Shown: positions 23,105 to 33,117, counted from the first letter of the stretch. The stretch: 64,000 bases of DNA from Auanema rhodensis (GCA_964057225.1 OZ059896.1:18782501-18846500), one strand, 5' to 3'. Numbers and translations: made by a program. Notes: generated by a model not told the origin, from the sequence alone.

Positions 23105-26100
23105 CTGTCGGACTCGGACATCAGCGAGGAAAACAAAGATCAGGAACAAGGATCACCAGAGGTACGCCAAGTTTTTGAATTTAATTCTAAAAACTTAAAT
23201 ACTCCATCCACCTACCTCTCTTCTTTTGAATTTTTGAGAGAAGAAGGTGATTCCTCTTCTTCTTCTCACTCTTCTTCTCTAACAATTAGAACGAGAAGTA
23301 AAAGCAGAAAGGCCATCACTGAGGAAACACCTCGGGCACCTACTACAGTACGAAATAGATCACCAAGTCGGTGGGCCGCTGCTATAACTAAAGCTTTTGA
23401 AAGAAAAATGACTCCTACCTCTCCATCTCCTAATTCTAATGTTGCTCCACCCTCTAGAAATATGGCAACTATTTTGAATTGCCATCTCTGTCCCAGGTAT
23501 GACGGCTCTCGTAGCTTTCGTTCTTTTGTTGAATCTTTAAATAGATTTTTTAATGTTATGAATCTAAGTTTACCTGAGAGACTATTAATTTTACCTCTTC
23601 TTTTGGAATCAAATGAAACAGCTCTCTCCTTGTATAATAGTATTCCTAGTGGCATAAGAACTAATGGCCCATGGATTGTTTTGATGGATCAGCTCACTGA
23701 GCTTTTAGCGCCTAAAACAGATAAAAATTTCACCATAGCGCTTATTCATCGAATACAACAAGGAGATAAATCTGTTCTCGATTTTAGTATGGAATTAGAG
23801 AGAATGGCAAGCACCATAATGTCACCAATGGATCCCGAGCGGGAACCAATGTTGAAAACGGCATTTTTAAATGGTTTAAAAGAGGAACTGGGTATTGCGG
23901 TTTTAACTAAAAACCCCGCCACTTATGAACAAGCTAAGAAATTAGCTAGGTTTGAAGAAGGCGTTCGGAATAGCTTCATGAAAAGAAATGAAGACACCAG
24001 CACCTTGAAGGAGCTCATAAATGCTTTACAACATAAATTAAGCTTTAGTGAAGAAAGAGAAAGAAGTAGGAATAATAATAATAATAAAAATTATAAAAAT
24101 AATAAAAATAATAAAAAAAATAATAACTGGACTCAGCACAATAATGGCTCTAATGATTATGAGCGAGAGAGAGAGCGACCTTCTGCCGTACGTTATAATA
24201 ATAATAATTCGCAGAACGGGAATATGAATAGGCGTCCTAACCCGGGAAACCGCCCATTTGCCAATGGCAGAAATGCCAATAGCTCGTCTTGGAACCCTAG
24301 GCCTAGTTCCCCAAGAAGACAAAGACCATCAGCCAATGGGAATGGTAACTCAAGGGTATACAGCGTAGCGACCCCATTCATGCCACCGGTCACGTTGTGC
24401 CTGACTTTATTGGCACTCTCATGCCTTCCCTTTGGGTCGGCAAAATATCAGATTTGCGCTCAATCTGAAGGGGGTATATTAGTAACACCTCCTGTGGTCA
24501 CAGGCTGCCATAAGGCAGAAATTGAAAAGGCTCACAGTGTTGAGGTAGAAATATATCTACCAAAGGCTGAGATAGAGTCATGGGAAGCATGGAAATGCTA
24601 TGTGAAAAAGTATAAAAGCTGTGTGAGAGATTTCATGTTTTTGAGAGATCGTAACACCACATTCTCTCATATTGAAACAGTAGATAAGAAAGATTGTGTT
24701 CGAGCACATAGAAATCGTATGTGGAATGATAAAATCATGAATGCCCAACAGCATTCAGTTTTTGAAACACCATTAAACGAGCATAATCCAACTCGCTCTT
24801 GGTCCACTGAAGAATGTGTAGAAATTGAACAATTTGTATTGAAGCGAGGGATAATAACTAGATTGAAAGAAGATCACATTGTATCAGACTTATTTATAAA
24901 TACTGATAATTGTAAAGGAAATGAAGGGTTTTGTGCAACTGGTGAAGGTGCAGTTATCTGGCAACCACCTATCCCATCAGTTGTCTGTCACTATCAAAAA
25001 CTTGGCCCCTTCTCCGCCATGTTGGGTGATCATATTCTTCTAGTTCACTCTATTGAAAGCGCTTTTGTTCTCCAAAATCATTCCACATCCGCTCACGTTC
25101 AATCTTGTTTCGAATTCGCTGTTTTTGAATCATCTTCTGAGGCAATTATCCGATTCACAGCATATCCCCGTGTTTATAATTTGCTTGATCTTTCCAATAC
25201 TTTGCTTAATGCTGATAGACGCAGAAATAAACGTAATGCATTACCTCAAAAACATCGCTCTTTCAGTGATGATTATCTTTTTGTTAATGCGAAATCCCAA
25301 TCATATGCGTTTCCATTTCTAAGACCTACTTTCATTTTTGGATCTGCATCTATCACTAAGTTTTACGCAAAATATATGAGATATGCAGCTACATCATCTT
25401 ATGAGAGTTTGCTCCAATTCGCGATAGATAATCCACTGTTCATTGACACAATTGTTAGTTTAGGATTGACAAAAGATCACATAACTAACTGGGCCAAGTC
25501 TAATAATTTCAAAGATCCCAATCTTTTGATTTTACAATGTATGGGTATAGAGGAAATTAAACTGGCTACTAGACAGGTGATTAATAGCATGAAATTGGAT
25601 GATCTTATCACTCAAGTAGCTCGTCGTATAGAAGTTCCTCGGTTAAAAAGATCTTTGATGAAATCTACAACATCCATAGAAGATTTCTTTCGAGGAATGG
25701 CTCACGCAGTAGTATATCAAGCCACAATTCTTGATGGTACACAAACAGTTCCATCAATCGAACAGTTGGCAAGAGCCTTATATCCATCTATATTACCACG
25801 CAGTGGAAATATGAATCAATCTGAAATTATTGCAACTGCTCAAGGCATGTTATTCATGATCCAACAACAATCGGGAAAAGAACAAATATCTCGTGACATG
25901 CAAGTCAGTCGACAACAAAAAGCTGATGCTACTGTTAGAAATAACCAAGAGCAAGATTTAGCAATTATATCCAAGCTGCCTGACTATCACAACCTTTATA
26001 CAAAGAATAGTACAGCATATTATGGATTTCCTCCACAGTCCATCGAATACCCACAGGAAAATCCTAAATTCAATAAAACAGAAGTTTTAGAATTCATAAG

Positions 26101-29100
26101 TTGGGTTAAAACTCAAATCACAACTGATAAAAATATGGTGGTACAGCATACTACTGTAACCCCAATAACTTCCACCAAAACTACAATTCGTAGTTTAACA
26201 ACTCCTACCCCTAATGCGTACGAGAGAGGTCGAGAGTTGTATGTAGCAGAAGTATATGACAATGTTCTCCACAAATCAGAGCATAAAACTAAAACGATAA
26301 TAGATAATAAGTTGAATTATGGGTTTGAGAAAGCGCGTCTCTCCATAATTGACGAATTTCATCAACAGTTTCATACCATCTGTAAATCTCAAATGGAAAC
26401 TGTAAAAAGCTGGCAAGCTATATTACGTATACATCCTACAATAGGAGTACGAGCTATGCTTCAGCGGGATGATATCGTTGCCCGATTTGTTGGAAGAAAT
26501 GTTTTAAAAATAACAACTTGTCAGGAAATAGAACCACATTTCATTTATCGTAATCATTCTTACAATGATAAATGTTATGCAGAGACCCCTGTTTTAACAC
26601 ACGATAAACAATTATTCTTTGCTCCTATCGATAGCTACGATTTGAGCACTGAAGGACATGAGATCAATTGTGAACACAAAGAGACAGAAATTTGGTATGA
26701 AAATGGAACATGGAAAGATTATAAAGGTGACACACATAAAGTAGATAGTATTCATTCAGAAAAACATGATCATTATGCTGAATTGAGTAAACTTCGATTC
26801 ACAGGGCGGAATTTGTTTGAAAATTCGACTGAAAAATCCTTAGCCCTATCTATTGGATTAACTTATGGTTATAGTTTATCTACTTCACCTCACCATGATC
26901 TTCTCCGCGTAATTTCTCGTTCACGTGATTGGCCTCAAATTTCCTCTTTCATCTTCAAAGGAAGTAAACTTATAAGAGATGCCAGGAAAATTGTTTTCTC
27001 CAATTGGGATCTGTTCATTGACTTTTGTATAGGTTCAATTGAACGAACACTCATTACCATCGGTTGTATAACTCTGATATTATGTCTAATGATAGCATTA
27101 TATTTCACTATAAAATGTTATCTCTCCCCTACTTCTATGTTAAAAATAAACCATATCATGTTGAGCCCAACAGCTCCACCTTTTGAGGGAGATGAGATTC
27201 ATGAAACAGTTAGTGATGAATTGATGCGGAGCTATTTTCCCACCATAATAACTTACATTCCTTTAGCCATACCTTTTGTATGTCACACAACAACAAAGAA
27301 AAATGGACACATGTTACCGTTTGTTCATATTGACATTGAAGGTAGAGGACTGTTAGCATTATGGGATTCTGGAGCTACGGTCTCATATATTCCGTTCTCC
27401 ACATTGGCATATATTGGAAGACAATATTTTACAAAATATTCTAAATCTGCATCCACTGCAAATGGATCAGAGTTTCGCTTTGTGGGAAAATGCAAGTTAG
27501 ATGTGGGTATAGCAGGTTACCAAGTGGAACACGAATTTTTAATATCTGAAGACAATGACTGTCCAGGACAAATGTTACTTGGTACTGATTTTATGCGTAC
27601 GTTGGAAGAAAGAGAGATATTTACTACATTAAAACTATGTAAAGGAAAGTTGATTGTTGGTAATATGGAAACACCCTTAGTAAAACCTGGTTGTTTTGCA
27701 TATAAAACCACAACTAAAACAGTAAATATCATAAGTTTGTCCACAGTAACAGTTCCACCACATAGTACCTCCCACATATCTTTGCAAACAGGACCAGAAT
27801 TAGATTTTGATCAATATGCTCTTTTAAAATCTAGCACAGGTCCTATATCAATTCCAGATGCCGCCATAGGACCTTTTCCTATTACTATGGTAGTATCAAA
27901 CAATTCTTCAAAGCCAATTAAAATTAATAAAAATGACCACATTGGTTCAGGACTTATAGCATCTAAAGAAATTATGAACGATTATGTTCCACCTGAAGCT
28001 GATTGGGAAGATAAGTTACCAACTTTTCCTCAGCATCTTTTGGATGATTTGAACTTCAATTCTTGCACTCTGTCTCATAAAATGAAGAAAAATCTGATCA
28101 CAATCATTAAGGAAAACCAAACGGCATTTTTCAACCATGATCATAATATTGGTCTCTTTTGCGGACCAGTTGAACATGCCATTCCTATGAGATCTGATAT
28201 GGATTTTCCAAAAAGTAGATCTTACAGAGTACCATTGGGTAAGCAAGAAGAAGTAGAACGGCAAGTGAAAGAAATGTTGTCGCAAGGTATAATCGAAAAT
28301 TCGACGGCTACTTTCACTAGTCCGGTTGTTCTTGTGAAAAAGAAAGATAATTCTTTCCGGTTCGTTACTGACTTTAGAGCATTGAATAGTGTTACTAAGA
28401 AACAAACATACAGCATCCCACACATTCCTGATATCATAGACTTAGCGGCTGGAGCTCAGTTCTTTTCGAATTTTGATCTCATTTCTGGTTTCTTCCAAAT
28501 ACCGTTGAAACGCTCAGATAGATACTTAACTGCTTTTACCACTCCATCAGGTACCTATCAGTATTGCCGAATGCCTATGGGATTGTGTGGAGCGCCACAC
28601 ACTTTTCAATCCGCAGTACGATACTTGCAATCTCTTGTTAGATGCAAACTGTTTGTATATCTAGATGATTTGCTAATAATTTCGAACTCAGCTGAAGAAC
28701 ATTTAAGAGATATACAAGAAGTGCTGAAAAAGGTCACTGAACTAGGGTTAAAAATTAAGTTATCTAAATGTTGCTTTGCAGCCACTGAAGTAAAGTTTTT
28801 GGGTTTTATAATAGGTAGAAATGGTGTTAAACCAGATCCTGCTAAAATACAGGCTGTTTCCGAATTTCCAAATCCAAGCACAGTTACGGCTGTCAGATCC
28901 TTTCTAGGTATGACTAACTATTTTCGACGGTTTATTCAAAATTATGCCGGAATAGCTGAGCCATTGTATAAGTTAACACATAAGGATACTCCTTTTGAGT
29001 GGAAATCGGAACATGCAGACGCATTTGAAACTTTAAAAACATTACTGTGTACTGCCCCTGTACTGAAACCTCCTAAAGCAGACCAACCTTTTGTTATAGA

Positions 29101-30844
29101 AAGTGATGGCAGTATGATCGCTGTGGGAGCAGTTTTATTGCAATCAGCAGAGAAAAATTCTCCATTACACCCGATTGCGTTCGCTAGTAGAAAGTTGACT
29201 CCAGCGGAACGGAAATATCCTCCTATTGAAGTTGAAGCACTCGGTTTAGTCTTTGCTCTTCAACAATTCCGTACCTATGTATTAGGAGTACCTACCACAG
29301 TTATCACAGATCACCGACCATTAACCAGTTTAATGTCGCGTAAAGATCTCATAGGTAGATTAGCCAAGTATCAACTAATGATACAAGATTTCAACATAAA
29401 GATTGAATATCGTCCTGGCAAATTAAACAGTGTCTGTGATGCTCTCTCCAGGTATATAGGAAACGAAGCAAATGACAGTCGTCCTACTAAACCAAAGGAC
29501 AAAGTAAAACCTGTTGATGCTTTTATTGCTCATATCACAACTATTTCTTCTATTGACCAACTAAATTGTGAAGAAATACGGAAAGTTCAAGCTGGAGTTC
29601 CCTGGATTCGCGAAGCACTTTCTCAAATTAATAATGATAACTGTCCGGCTAATATATCAGACCGGTATGAAGAACGAGAAGGCATATTACATGCAAAACA
29701 AGCGAAAAATTATTTGAAACCATCTATTATTTTGCCTCGTAACGACAAAATAACTGATGTTGTTATCAAGTTTTTTCATGAAGATTCCAAAATTGGTGCA
29801 CACCTAGGTATAAATAAAACTACTGATGCGATTCGACGACGATTCTTTTGGACTAATATGGTTCCACAAATAACTGAATTTATTAATCGTTGTACAAAAT
29901 GTGCAAGTAGGAAATCTAACCCACACCAATCGTATATTCAACCTATGGGAAGATTTGTTATACCCGAAAAGCCATTTGATCGTATTCATGTAGATATACT
30001 AGGTCCTTTACCTCGCACTAATGATGGACATCGATACATCTTGAGTATTCAAGACGCTTTTAGTAAATGGGGAACAACTTGCCCATTAATAACACAAACG
30101 GCTACTGAAATCACAAAAGCGTTTGTAATTAGATTTGTTTTCATATATGGACCACCAATGAGTATGATAACTGATAATGGTAGTAGCTTTTTGTCATCTG
30201 AATTTCAAGCTATGTGTAAACAATTTGGAATTAAACACACTACTACGCTACCATATCATAAAAATGCTAATGGACAAGTTGAGAGACTTCATAGAACTTT
30301 GGAAGAAGCTCTCTCTTCATTCGTGAATGAACAACAAACTAACTGGGATATACACCTACCTAAAGTTATGTTTGCGATCAATACGTTACCAAACTCATCA
30401 ACATCTATTAGTCCATATGTTGTATTATTTGGTCGGGATGCAAGACTTCCTATTGACCATCAATTGCCTGGAAATAATCTTCAAACTGAAGAACCAGCCA
30501 ATCCTACAGAAGATTTTGTCAATAGATCGCTAATACAAAATGAAAGCACATCTAATATAGTAAAAGATAGAATTGAAACATGCACAAAGAAGAATGAACA
30601 ACGGTACAATACACGAAATAGAACACAAAATAAAGAAATTCAGGTTAATGACTTAGTTATGATAAAAGTGAATTCTACTCGAAACAAACTAACACCTTCA
30701 TTCGAAGGGCCTTATTTAGTTACAGCAGTTCAAAGATCTTTCGTCGTGGTTCAAACAGATAAAGGAAAAAGCAGAAGAGTACACAAGGACTTCGTCAAAC
30801 CTTACCAACGGACAACATCTATTCCGGTTATCACAATTTCTTGA
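23105..30844 (+). CDS. Gag - envelope-like glycoprotein - Pol polyprotein (Ty3/gypsy type)
   Basis: One open frame of about 2,579 codons, numbered here from a CTG at 23105 in a strong context (GCCACC-CTG-T). The defective copy has ATG there; the next in-frame ATG is at 23408. Gag occupies about 1-420: an S/R-rich start, a capsid-like helical region (about 120-290), an N/K-rich tract, then R/P/N-rich sequence with no CCHC knuckle. At about 426-446 there is a signal-peptide-like hydrophobic stretch. A Cys-rich, glycosylation-site-rich ectodomain follows, with basic cleavage-type motifs RRRNKR (705-710) and RLKR (846-849), and a membrane span at about 1315-1338. Pol has aspartic protease DSG (D1421), RT YLDD (1852-1855), RNase H, the integrase zinc motif (about 2225-2267), D2297, D2357, E2393 and a FEGPY tail. 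The glycoprotein call rests on topology and Cys pattern, not a recognised family. Confidence 0.85.
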   Translation: MSDSDISEENKDQEQGSPEVRQVFEFNSKNLNTPSTYLSSFEFLREEGDSSSSSHSSSLTIRTRSKSRKAITEETPRAPTTVRNRSPSRWAAAITKAFERKMTPTSPSPNSNVAPPSRNMATILNCHLCPRYDGSRSFRSFVESLNRFFNVMNLSLPERLLILPLLLESNETALSLYNSIPSGIRTNGPWIVLMDQLTELLAPKTDKNFTIALIHRIQQGDKSVLDFSMELERMASTIMSPMDPEREPMLKTAFLNGLKEELGIAVLTKNPATYEQAKKLARFEEGVRNSFMKRNEDTSTLKELINALQHKLSFSEERERSRNNNNNKNYKNNKNNKKNNNWTQHNNGSNDYERERERPSAVRYNNNNSQNGNMNRRPNPGNRPFANGRNANSSSWNPRPSSPRRQRPSANGNGNSRVYSVATPFMPPVTLCLTLLALSCLPFGSAKYQICAQSEGGILVTPPVVTGCHKAEIEKAHSVEVEIYLPKAEIESWEAWKCYVKKYKSCVRDFMFLRDRNTTFSHIETVDKKDCVRAHRNRMWNDKIMNAQQHSVFETPLNEHNPTRSWSTEECVEIEQFVLKRGIITRLKEDHIVSDLFINTDNCKGNEGFCATGEGAVIWQPPIPSVVCHYQKLGPFSAMLGDHILLVHSIESAFVLQNHSTSAHVQSCFEFAVFESSSEAIIRFTAYPRVYNLLDLSNTLLNADRRRNKRNALPQKHRSFSDDYLFVNAKSQSYAFPFLRPTFIFGSASITKFYAKYMRYAATSSYESLLQFAIDNPLFIDTIVSLGLTKDHITNWAKSNNFKDPNLLILQCMGIEEIKLATRQVINSMKLDDLITQVARRIEVPRLKRSLMKSTTSIEDFFRGMAHAVVYQATILDGTQTVPSIEQLARALYPSILPRSGNMNQSEIIATAQGMLFMIQQQSGKEQISRDMQVSRQQKADATVRNNQEQDLAIISKLPDYHNLYTKNSTAYYGFPPQSIEYPQENPKFNKTEVLEFISWVKTQITTDKNMVVQHTTVTPITSTKTTIRSLTTPTPNAYERGRELYVAEVYDNVLHKSEHKTKTIIDNKLNYGFEKARLSIIDEFHQQFHTICKSQMETVKSWQAILRIHPTIGVRAMLQRDDIVARFVGRNVLKITTCQEIEPHFIYRNHSYNDKCYAETPVLTHDKQLFFAPIDSYDLSTEGHEINCEHKETEIWYENGTWKDYKGDTHKVDSIHSEKHDHYAELSKLRFTGRNLFENSTEKSLALSIGLTYGYSLSTSPHHDLLRVISRSRDWPQISSFIFKGSKLIRDARKIVFSNWDLFIDFCIGSIERTLITIGCITLILCLMIALYFTIKCYLSPTSMLKINHIMLSPTAPPFEGDEIHETVSDELMRSYFPTIITYIPLAIPFVCHTTTKKNGHMLPFVHIDIEGRGLLALWDSGATVSYIPFSTLAYIGRQYFTKYSKSASTANGSEFRFVGKCKLDVGIAGYQVEHEFLISEDNDCPGQMLLGTDFMRTLEEREIFTTLKLCKGKLIVGNMETPLVKPGCFAYKTTTKTVNIISLSTVTVPPHSTSHISLQTGPELDFDQYALLKSSTGPISIPDAAIGPFPITMVVSNNSSKPIKINKNDHIGSGLIASKEIMNDYVPPEADWEDKLPTFPQHLLDDLNFNSCTLSHKMKKNLITIIKENQTAFFNHDHNIGLFCGPVEHAIPMRSDMDFPKSRSYRVPLGKQEEVERQVKEMLSQGIIENSTATFTSPVVLVKKKDNSFRFVTDFRALNSVTKKQTYSIPHIPDIIDLAAGAQFFSNFDLISGFFQIPLKRSDRYLTAFTTPSGTYQYCRMPMGLCGAPHTFQSAVRYLQSLVRCKLFVYLDDLLIISNSAEEHLRDIQEVLKKVTELGLKIKLSKCCFAATEVKFLGFIIGRNGVKPDPAKIQAVSEFPNPSTVTAVRSFLGMTNYFRRFIQNYAGIAEPLYKLTHKDTPFEWKSEHADAFETLKTLLCTAPVLKPPKADQPFVIESDGSMIAVGAVLLQSAEKNSPLHPIAFASRKLTPAERKYPPIEVEALGLVFALQQFRTYVLGVPTTVITDHRPLTSLMSRKDLIGRLAKYQLMIQDFNIKIEYRPGKLNSVCDALSRYIGNEANDSRPTKPKDKVKPVDAFIAHITTISSIDQLNCEEIRKVQAGVPWIREALSQINNDNCPANISDRYEEREGILHAKQAKNYLKPSIILPRNDKITDVVIKFFHEDSKIGAHLGINKTTDAIRRRFFWTNMVPQITEFINRCTKCASRKSNPHQSYIQPMGRFVIPEKPFDRIHVDILGPLPRTNDGHRYILSIQDAFSKWGTTCPLITQTATEITKAFVIRFVFIYGPPMSMITDNGSSFLSSEFQAMCKQFGIKHTTTLPYHKNANGQVERLHRTLEEALSSFVNEQQTNWDIHLPKVMFAINTLPNSSTSISPYVVLFGRDARLPIDHQLPGNNLQTEEPANPTEDFVNRSLIQNESTSNIVKDRIETCTKKNEQRYNTRNRTQNKEIQVNDLVMIKVNSTRNKLTPSFEGPYLVTAVQRSFVVVQTDKGKSRRVHKDFVKPYQRTTSIPVITIS
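23162..27266 (+). other. Possible intron spanning gag plus the glycoprotein region
   Basis: CCAGAG/GTACGC at 23161/23162 and TTCCTTTAG/CCATAC at 27266/27267 are GT-AG sites. The defective copy at 42007/42008 has exactly this joined boundary. Removal would leave Pol, whose first in-frame ATG (27311) lies 44 nt after the acceptor. The upstream Gag start would run out of frame with Pol after joining. A 2-nt (AG) microhomology deletion could give the same junction, so splicing is an inference. Confidence 0.5.
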
Positions 30845-31450
30845 AGGTAGTTTTTTTTTTAACAAAATCAAATTGTTGAAATTTTTTTATTTTATTTTGT
30901 GCCATTTCTGATTGTACCACTTCTTTGTTGTTGATTGATTTTCTCTGAGAAGTCTGCTATTGTTTTACAAAAGTTTGTTTTATTACTCCAACTCTCATTG
31001 AGTAGATTTTTTTTTTTTCAACATTCTCTTGTGAATTTTGCTATTTTTTATGCTTAATCATTACTTGTATTCACCTTATGGACATTAGTCATACGGGTTA
31101 AACGAGTTTTCATTTTTTTGTACAGAACGGGCTCGACCTATTCTCAGGGTAACACCGTACCTGTACAACTCGAGAAAATGAACGACTATATCACAGTCGA
31201 ATGGTTTAGAAGCAAAGCTCTCGTTTGCAAGCATTTCACTACTCAAGTGAATGGAATAGAATCTATTCGATACTACATTTTGAATTCAACAAACTTGAAG
31301 AGACAATAGCTAAACTTTCAAATCGTATTGTATACATTATTTTTTATCGACTACACCATGATTTTTTTTTTGTTATCTTTTTCCAACATCCAACTATCTT
31401 AAAAAGTGAATTAATTTATTTTGTTTTTGAACGAGGACGTTCAACTTTTT
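30845..31450 (+). other. 3' non-coding part of gypsy element
   Basis: T-rich DNA between the Pol stop and the purine tract. It holds the small ORF at 31178-31309 and a splice-acceptor-like TTTTTTTGTACAG ending at 31125. The whole stretch is conserved in the defective copy (42256-42844). Confidence 0.7.
31178..31309 (+). CDS. Small ORF downstream of Pol, unknown
   Basis: 43 codons from ATG at 31178, 53 nt after an acceptor-like pyrimidine tract plus AG. The defective copy keeps the same frame (from about 42585). The three differences I see all change the amino acid, so there is no sign of protein-level constraint. It has no recognisable domain and may be non-coding. Confidence 0.25.
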   Translation: MNDYITVEWFRSKALVCKHFTTQVNGIESIRYYILNSTNLKRQ

Positions 31451-31462
31451 AAGGTGGGGGGA
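31451..31462 (+). other. Polypurine tract
   Basis: AAGGTGGGGGGA lies directly against the 3' LTR, where plus-strand priming is expected. The same tract is at 42845-42856. Confidence 0.8.
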
Positions 31463-31845
31463 TGTCACATCTGCAAGCACATGGTAAACATGTGCGCGCT
31501 ATTCAAATAGCGGGAGCCTGAACAAGCCCCGCCTACAACATGGGACACACATGTCACTCTTGCTTCTGGCCTAACCCAGATAGGTTGTCTTATAGCCATG
31601 TGAGTCTCATCTCTATATCATCTATATATATATACTCTATTTAATACTTTGTTATATCTCTTTATATTCTTTCTTAATGTAATTCTTATATTGTATTTTC
31701 TTGTTATCTGATAATGAATCCTTTTCGCTTTAAGTATTTGTCTTAATAAGGAAATCGGGTCGTTCGGGTCTGCCTACCTAAGGAACAAGGTAGAAGTACA
31801 TATATCTTCCGACCATGAAAAGACGGGAAGAAACAATATGTAACG
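31463..31845 (+). repeat. 3' LTR of full-length gypsy element
   Basis: 383 bp, matching the LTR at 21698-22080 throughout by eye. It is followed by AAAT of the target duplication and then the interrupted tRNA-unit spacer CAACTACATTTTAG. Confidence 0.95.
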
Positions 31846-31915
31846 AAATCAACTACATTTTAGTGAGTTACTGGGTTGGGTTATACAAATTGTCTAATTT
31901 GAATGCGATTTGCAT

Positions 31916-31988
31916 GGCCTTGTGGCCTAATGGATAAGGCGTCGGACTTCGGATCCGAAGATTGTAGGTTCGAGTCCTGCCAGGGTCG
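31916..31988 (+). tRNA. tRNA-Arg-TCG: tRNA-Arg (TCG)
   Basis: Identical to the reference copy; the gypsy insertion lies 70 bp upstream. Confidence 0.96.
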
Positions 31989-32292
31989 TTATTTTTTGTT
32001 TTAAAAAAATCATTACCTGATAGTTTACATGTTTTATTCTATATTATCTTAAACAATTGAAAAAAATACTAGCAGTAAAACAAATGCAGTGATAATATTC
32101 TCGAGAATGTTCCTATTCAGAGTGAGAAAATATCAAAAATTCTCCGAAGCTTTTCTCATAAGGTACTAAAATAAAAGTATTATTTCATATTATTATTTTT
32201 TCAGACCTAGAATCGATAAAAAAAATTAACTACATTTTAGTGAGTTACTGGGTTGGGTTATACAAATTGTCTAATTTGAATGCGATTTACAT

Positions 32293-32365
32293 GGCCTTGT
32301 GGCCTAATGGATAAGGCGTCGGACTTCGGATCCGAAGATTGTAGGTTCGAGTCCTGCCAGGGTCG
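32293..32365 (+). tRNA. tRNA-Arg-TCG: tRNA-Arg (TCG)
   Basis: Identical to the reference copy. Confidence 0.96.
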
Positions 32366-32668
32366 TTATTTTTTGTTTTAAAAAAATCATTACCTGATAA
32401 ATTACATGTTTTATTCTGTATTACCTCATACAATTGAAAAAAATACTAGCAGTAAAACAAATGCAGTGATAATATTCTCGAGAATGTTCCTATTCAGAGT
32501 GAGAAAATATCAAAAATTCTCCGAAGGTTTTCTCATAAGGTACTAAAATAAAAGTATTATTTCATATTATTATTTTTTCAGACCTAGAATCGATGAAAAA
32601 ATCAACTACATTTTAGTGAGTTACTGGGTTGGGTTATACAAATTGTCTAATTTGAATGCGATTTACAT

Positions 32669-32741
32669 GGCCTTGTGGCCTAATGGATAAGGCGTCGGAC
32701 TTCGGATCCGAAGATTGTAGGTTCGAGTCCTGCCAGGGTCG
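32669..32741 (+). tRNA. tRNA-Arg-TCG: tRNA-Arg (TCG)
   Basis: Identical to the reference copy. Confidence 0.96.
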
Positions 32742-33044
32742 TTATTTTTTGTTTTAAAAAAATCATTACCTGATAAATTACATGTTTTATTCTGTATTAT
32801 CTCAAACAATTGAAAAAAATACTAGCAGTAAAACAAATGCAGTGATAATATTCTCGAGAATGTTCCTATTCAGAGTGAGAAAATATCAAAAATTATCCGA
32901 AAGTTTTCTCATAAGGTACTAAAATAAAAGTATTATTTCATATTATTATTTTTTCAGACCTAGAATCGATGAAAAAATCAACTACATTTTAGTGAGTTAC
33001 TGGGTTGGGTTATACAAATTGTCTAATTTGAATGCGATTTGCAT

Positions 33045-33117
33045 GGCCTTGTGGCCTAATGGATAAGGCGTCGGACTTCGGATCCGAAGATTGTAGGTTC
33101 GAGTCCTGCCAGGGTCG
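33045..33117 (+). tRNA. tRNA-Arg-TCG: tRNA-Arg (TCG)
   Basis: Identical to the reference copy. Confidence 0.96.

Larger units (their letters stand above)
21698..31845 (+). mobile_element. Full-length Ty3/gypsy-type LTR retrotransposon with envelope-like region between Gag and Pol
   Basis: A 10.1-kb element. It has two 383-bp LTRs that look identical by eye, a 13-nt primer site matching tRNA-Gln, a ~1-kb leader, one uninterrupted ORF, a purine tract and a 4-bp target duplication AAAT (21694-21697 and 31846-31849). The duplication sits in the tRNA-unit spacer, 70 bp upstream of the tRNA at 31916. RNase H followed by integrase, the YLDD motif and the GPY-type integrase tail place Pol in Ty3/gypsy. 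Identical LTRs and an open ORF indicate recent insertion. A deleted relative lies at 40548-43237. Confidence 0.95.

Noticed and set aside
22935..23198. Leader ORFs (22935-23198 and 22966-23178) as proteins
   Set aside because: They start at TTG and GTG, have no in-frame ATG, and the true Gag start in this region is at 23105 in another frame. The second frame would run into Pol after the putative splice, but with no ATG I do not call it a protein.
28016..28881. Minus-strand frames inside the gypsy and BEL polyproteins (e.g. 28016-28423, 45083-45535, 50988-51347)
   Set aside because: They lie antisense to strongly supported RT, integrase or Gag coding sequence and show no domain of their own.
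27297..30593. Second deletion junction in the defective gypsy copy as a splice
   Set aside because: The breakpoint falls in an 8-nt direct repeat (ACAAAGAA) and no GT follows the left side, so template switching fits better.
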